Shown here in pieces: positions 62,331-64,000 of a DNA stretch of 64,000 nt. Within the stretch, counting starts at the first letter, position 1. Every line of letters begins with the position of its first letter. The notes below the pieces were generated by a model. The model had not been told where the DNA came from and made no database searches. It saw only the letters and a program-made list of their open reading frames with translations. The position numbers were made by a program, and so were the translations under genes. This DNA comes from Pseudomonadota bacterium (GTDB taxonomy: Bacteria > Pseudomonadota > Gammaproteobacteria > Ga0077536): assembly GCA_018668255.1 (NCBI GenBank), contig JABISZ010000024.1:1-64000 (forward strand). The letters run 5' to 3'.

Positions 62331-63871
62331 TGAAAGAGATACCTATTTTAGTGGGAAGCGCTCAGTATGTTGATCGCAGATCTGCCAATATTGATCATAG
62401 CTTGTCGCCTGCCGATATGGCCGCCGAGGCTGGACGGTTAGCCTTGCTTGACGCTACTGACCAAGCGGCCTTTGCGAGTACGATAGACACTTTAGCTGTT
62501 GCTAGACTATTCGAACATTCGGTTAGGGATAAAATTTTGTGGCCTAATCCTTTTGGCTCATCAAATAATATGCCATGGTCGGTTGCAAAGCGACTGTGTA
62601 TTGAGCCTAAACGGCTTCTTTACTCTGAAGTAGGTGGCGAGACTCCACAACGCACCGTCAATCAGATGGCTGAGTCTATTCATAACGGAGATATACGCTC
62701 TGCGCTTATTGTAGGCGCTGAAGCTTTAGGAACTGTCCGAAGCGGGTTAAAGCAAGGTTTAAGCTTTGATTGGAATGAGTCTGTTGTGGGGAGGTTTGAG
62801 GATCTTTGGCCTGATAGAGAAATGGCCAGTGAGTATGAGGCGCTTCATGGGATCACTTATCCCATTCAGGTATACGCTTTGTTCGAGCAAGTAAGAAGGT
62901 ATCAGAATCGCCTGTCTATGGAGGAATATCGGGCTGAGATTGGGAAATTACTTTCCCCTTTATCGAAAGTCGCCGCGCAAAATCCTTTTTCATTTTCGCC
63001 TGTTGATTATACCCCAGCGGAAATTTCAACAGTGTCAGAGGATAATTTTCTGATCTGTGAACCTTATTGTAAAAGAATGGTGGCTCAAGATGGAGTCAAT
63101 CAAAGTGCAGCTGTTGTCATGACTTCGACGAGACAAGCTAAAAAGTTTGGTATACCAGAACAACATTGGGTCTATTTGCACAGTTACGCAGATATAGATG
63201 AGCTCCCACTACTAGAGCGACAAGAATTATCTAGATCTCGTGCTCAAGAGATGGCTCTAGAGAAAGTCTTTCTAGATAGTGAGATGACTGTGGACAATAT
63301 CGATCTATTTGACCTCTATAGCTGTTTCCCGATTGCAGTTTTTAACGCTTGTCACTACTTGGGCTTGCCGATCGATGGAACAAAGAAACTTACAGTAACA
63401 GGAGGACTCCCATTTTTTGGAGGAGCTGGTAATAATTATAGCTTGCACGCTATTGCAGAGGTAATTACATCACTTCGCAATAGCGACCTGAGAAATGCTT
63501 TAGTAGTGTCGAATGGCGGCTACTTATCTAAACATTCGGTAGGTTTGTACAGCAACAAAGCAATAGGGTCATGGGAGGCGCGATCGAGTGAACCAAATCA
63601 AAGGCTGTTGGATAGTTCTGAGCGAGTCTCTGTTGTCGAAAAAGCTTCTGGGTTAGCTATAATCGAGACATATGCAGCTCAATACTCACGATCGAAGAAA
63701 ACGGGTGGATTTATTGTTGGTCGGATGATTTCTAATAATGAGCGTTTTATGGCAGTCGCCGATAGTCGTGATGAAGAGACCATGAGACAATTATTCGACA
63801 AGCAACCTATTGGAAAAAAAATCAATGTTACCCATAAAAAAGCTATTAACTATTTTCGATTTGTCGCCTAA
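62330..63871 (+). CDS. thiolase-like acetyl-CoA acetyltransferase family protein
   Basis: 513 aa; ALIVGAEAL, FDLYSCFPIAVFNAC, GGLPFFGGAGNNYSLHAIAE. Confidence 0.82.
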   Translation: MKEIPILVGSAQYVDRRSANIDHSLSPADMAAEAGRLALLDATDQAAFASTIDTLAVARLFEHSVRDKILWPNPFGSSNNMPWSVAKRLCIEPKRLLYSEVGGETPQRTVNQMAESIHNGDIRSALIVGAEALGTVRSGLKQGLSFDWNESVVGRFEDLWPDREMASEYEALHGITYPIQVYALFEQVRRYQNRLSMEEYRAEIGKLLSPLSKVAAQNPFSFSPVDYTPAEISTVSEDNFLICEPYCKRMVAQDGVNQSAAVVMTSTRQAKKFGIPEQHWVYLHSYADIDELPLLERQELSRSRAQEMALEKVFLDSEMTVDNIDLFDLYSCFPIAVFNACHYLGLPIDGTKKLTVTGGLPFFGGAGNNYSLHAIAEVITSLRNSDLRNALVVSNGGYLSKHSVGLYSNKAIGSWEARSSEPNQRLLDSSERVSVVEKASGLAIIETYAAQYSRSKKTGGFIVGRMISNNERFMAVADSRDEETMRQLFDKQPIGKKINVTHKKAINYFRFVA

Positions 63872-63933
63872 AGATTGTCTGAGATATAAGGAAGGAGTAC
63901 TGTAGGTTTCCAGTAATTAAAAAGGAATGGGAT

Positions 63934-64000
63934 ATGGCTCGCGTTAGTTCAGTACCTTTTGTTGATGTTCCTGATTCGTTAAAAAATGTGATGTATGCCT
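63934..64000 (+). CDS. start of a further CDS truncated by the window end
   Basis: ATG at 63934, open to the edge: MARVSSVPFVDVPDSLKNVMYA; ends in the same operon direction. Confidence 0.5.
   Translation, partial: MARVSSVPFVDVPDSLKNVMYA

Noticed and set aside
1-64000. CRISPR arrays, toxin-antitoxin, restriction-modification, retron or phage defence systems
   Set aside because: No tandem spaced repeats or recognisable defence proteins were seen on either strand.

Overview
This 64 kb window looks like a chromosomal segment of a gammaproteobacterium. It is dense, with mostly conserved housekeeping blocks: pyrG-kdsA-eno-ftsB-ispD-ispF; smr<-purL<-purB<-AKR; rnt; gyrA-pheA-tyrA-aroA-cmk-rpsA-ihfB-lapA-pyrF-mfd; glyA-nrdR-ribD-ribE-ribBX-ribH-nusB-thiL; tadA-pncC-recA-recX-alaS-lysC; and a tRNA-Ser(GCT). 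Two accessory stretches interrupt these blocks, at about 36.4-45.6 kb (aldolases, glutathione-dependent formaldehyde detoxification, MDR/GST/PPOX proteins) and about 52.2-64 kb (TPP enzyme/Lrp/MetE-like cluster, beta-lactamase-fold protein, DUF411, DUF3891, SDR/amidohydrolase/thiolase-like catabolic cluster). I saw no CRISPR array, transposase, integrase, phage genes or rRNA. The observations I rate highest are: (i) an intact MtaD-family amidohydrolase next to gyrA whose metal-binding HxH motif is NxN and whose other ligand positions are also lost (candidate pseudoenzyme); (ii) the lysC-csrA-tRNA-Ser neighbourhood with csrA absent and about 6 kb of accessory genes in its place; (iii) recX whose conserved N-terminus extends upstream of any ATG/GTG/TTG start; (iv) an SDR without the YxxxK motif; (v) a recurring inverted repeat GAGTTGTAACTC upstream of pyrF and at the lysC start codon. 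Homology statements come from by-eye family recognition. No searches were run.
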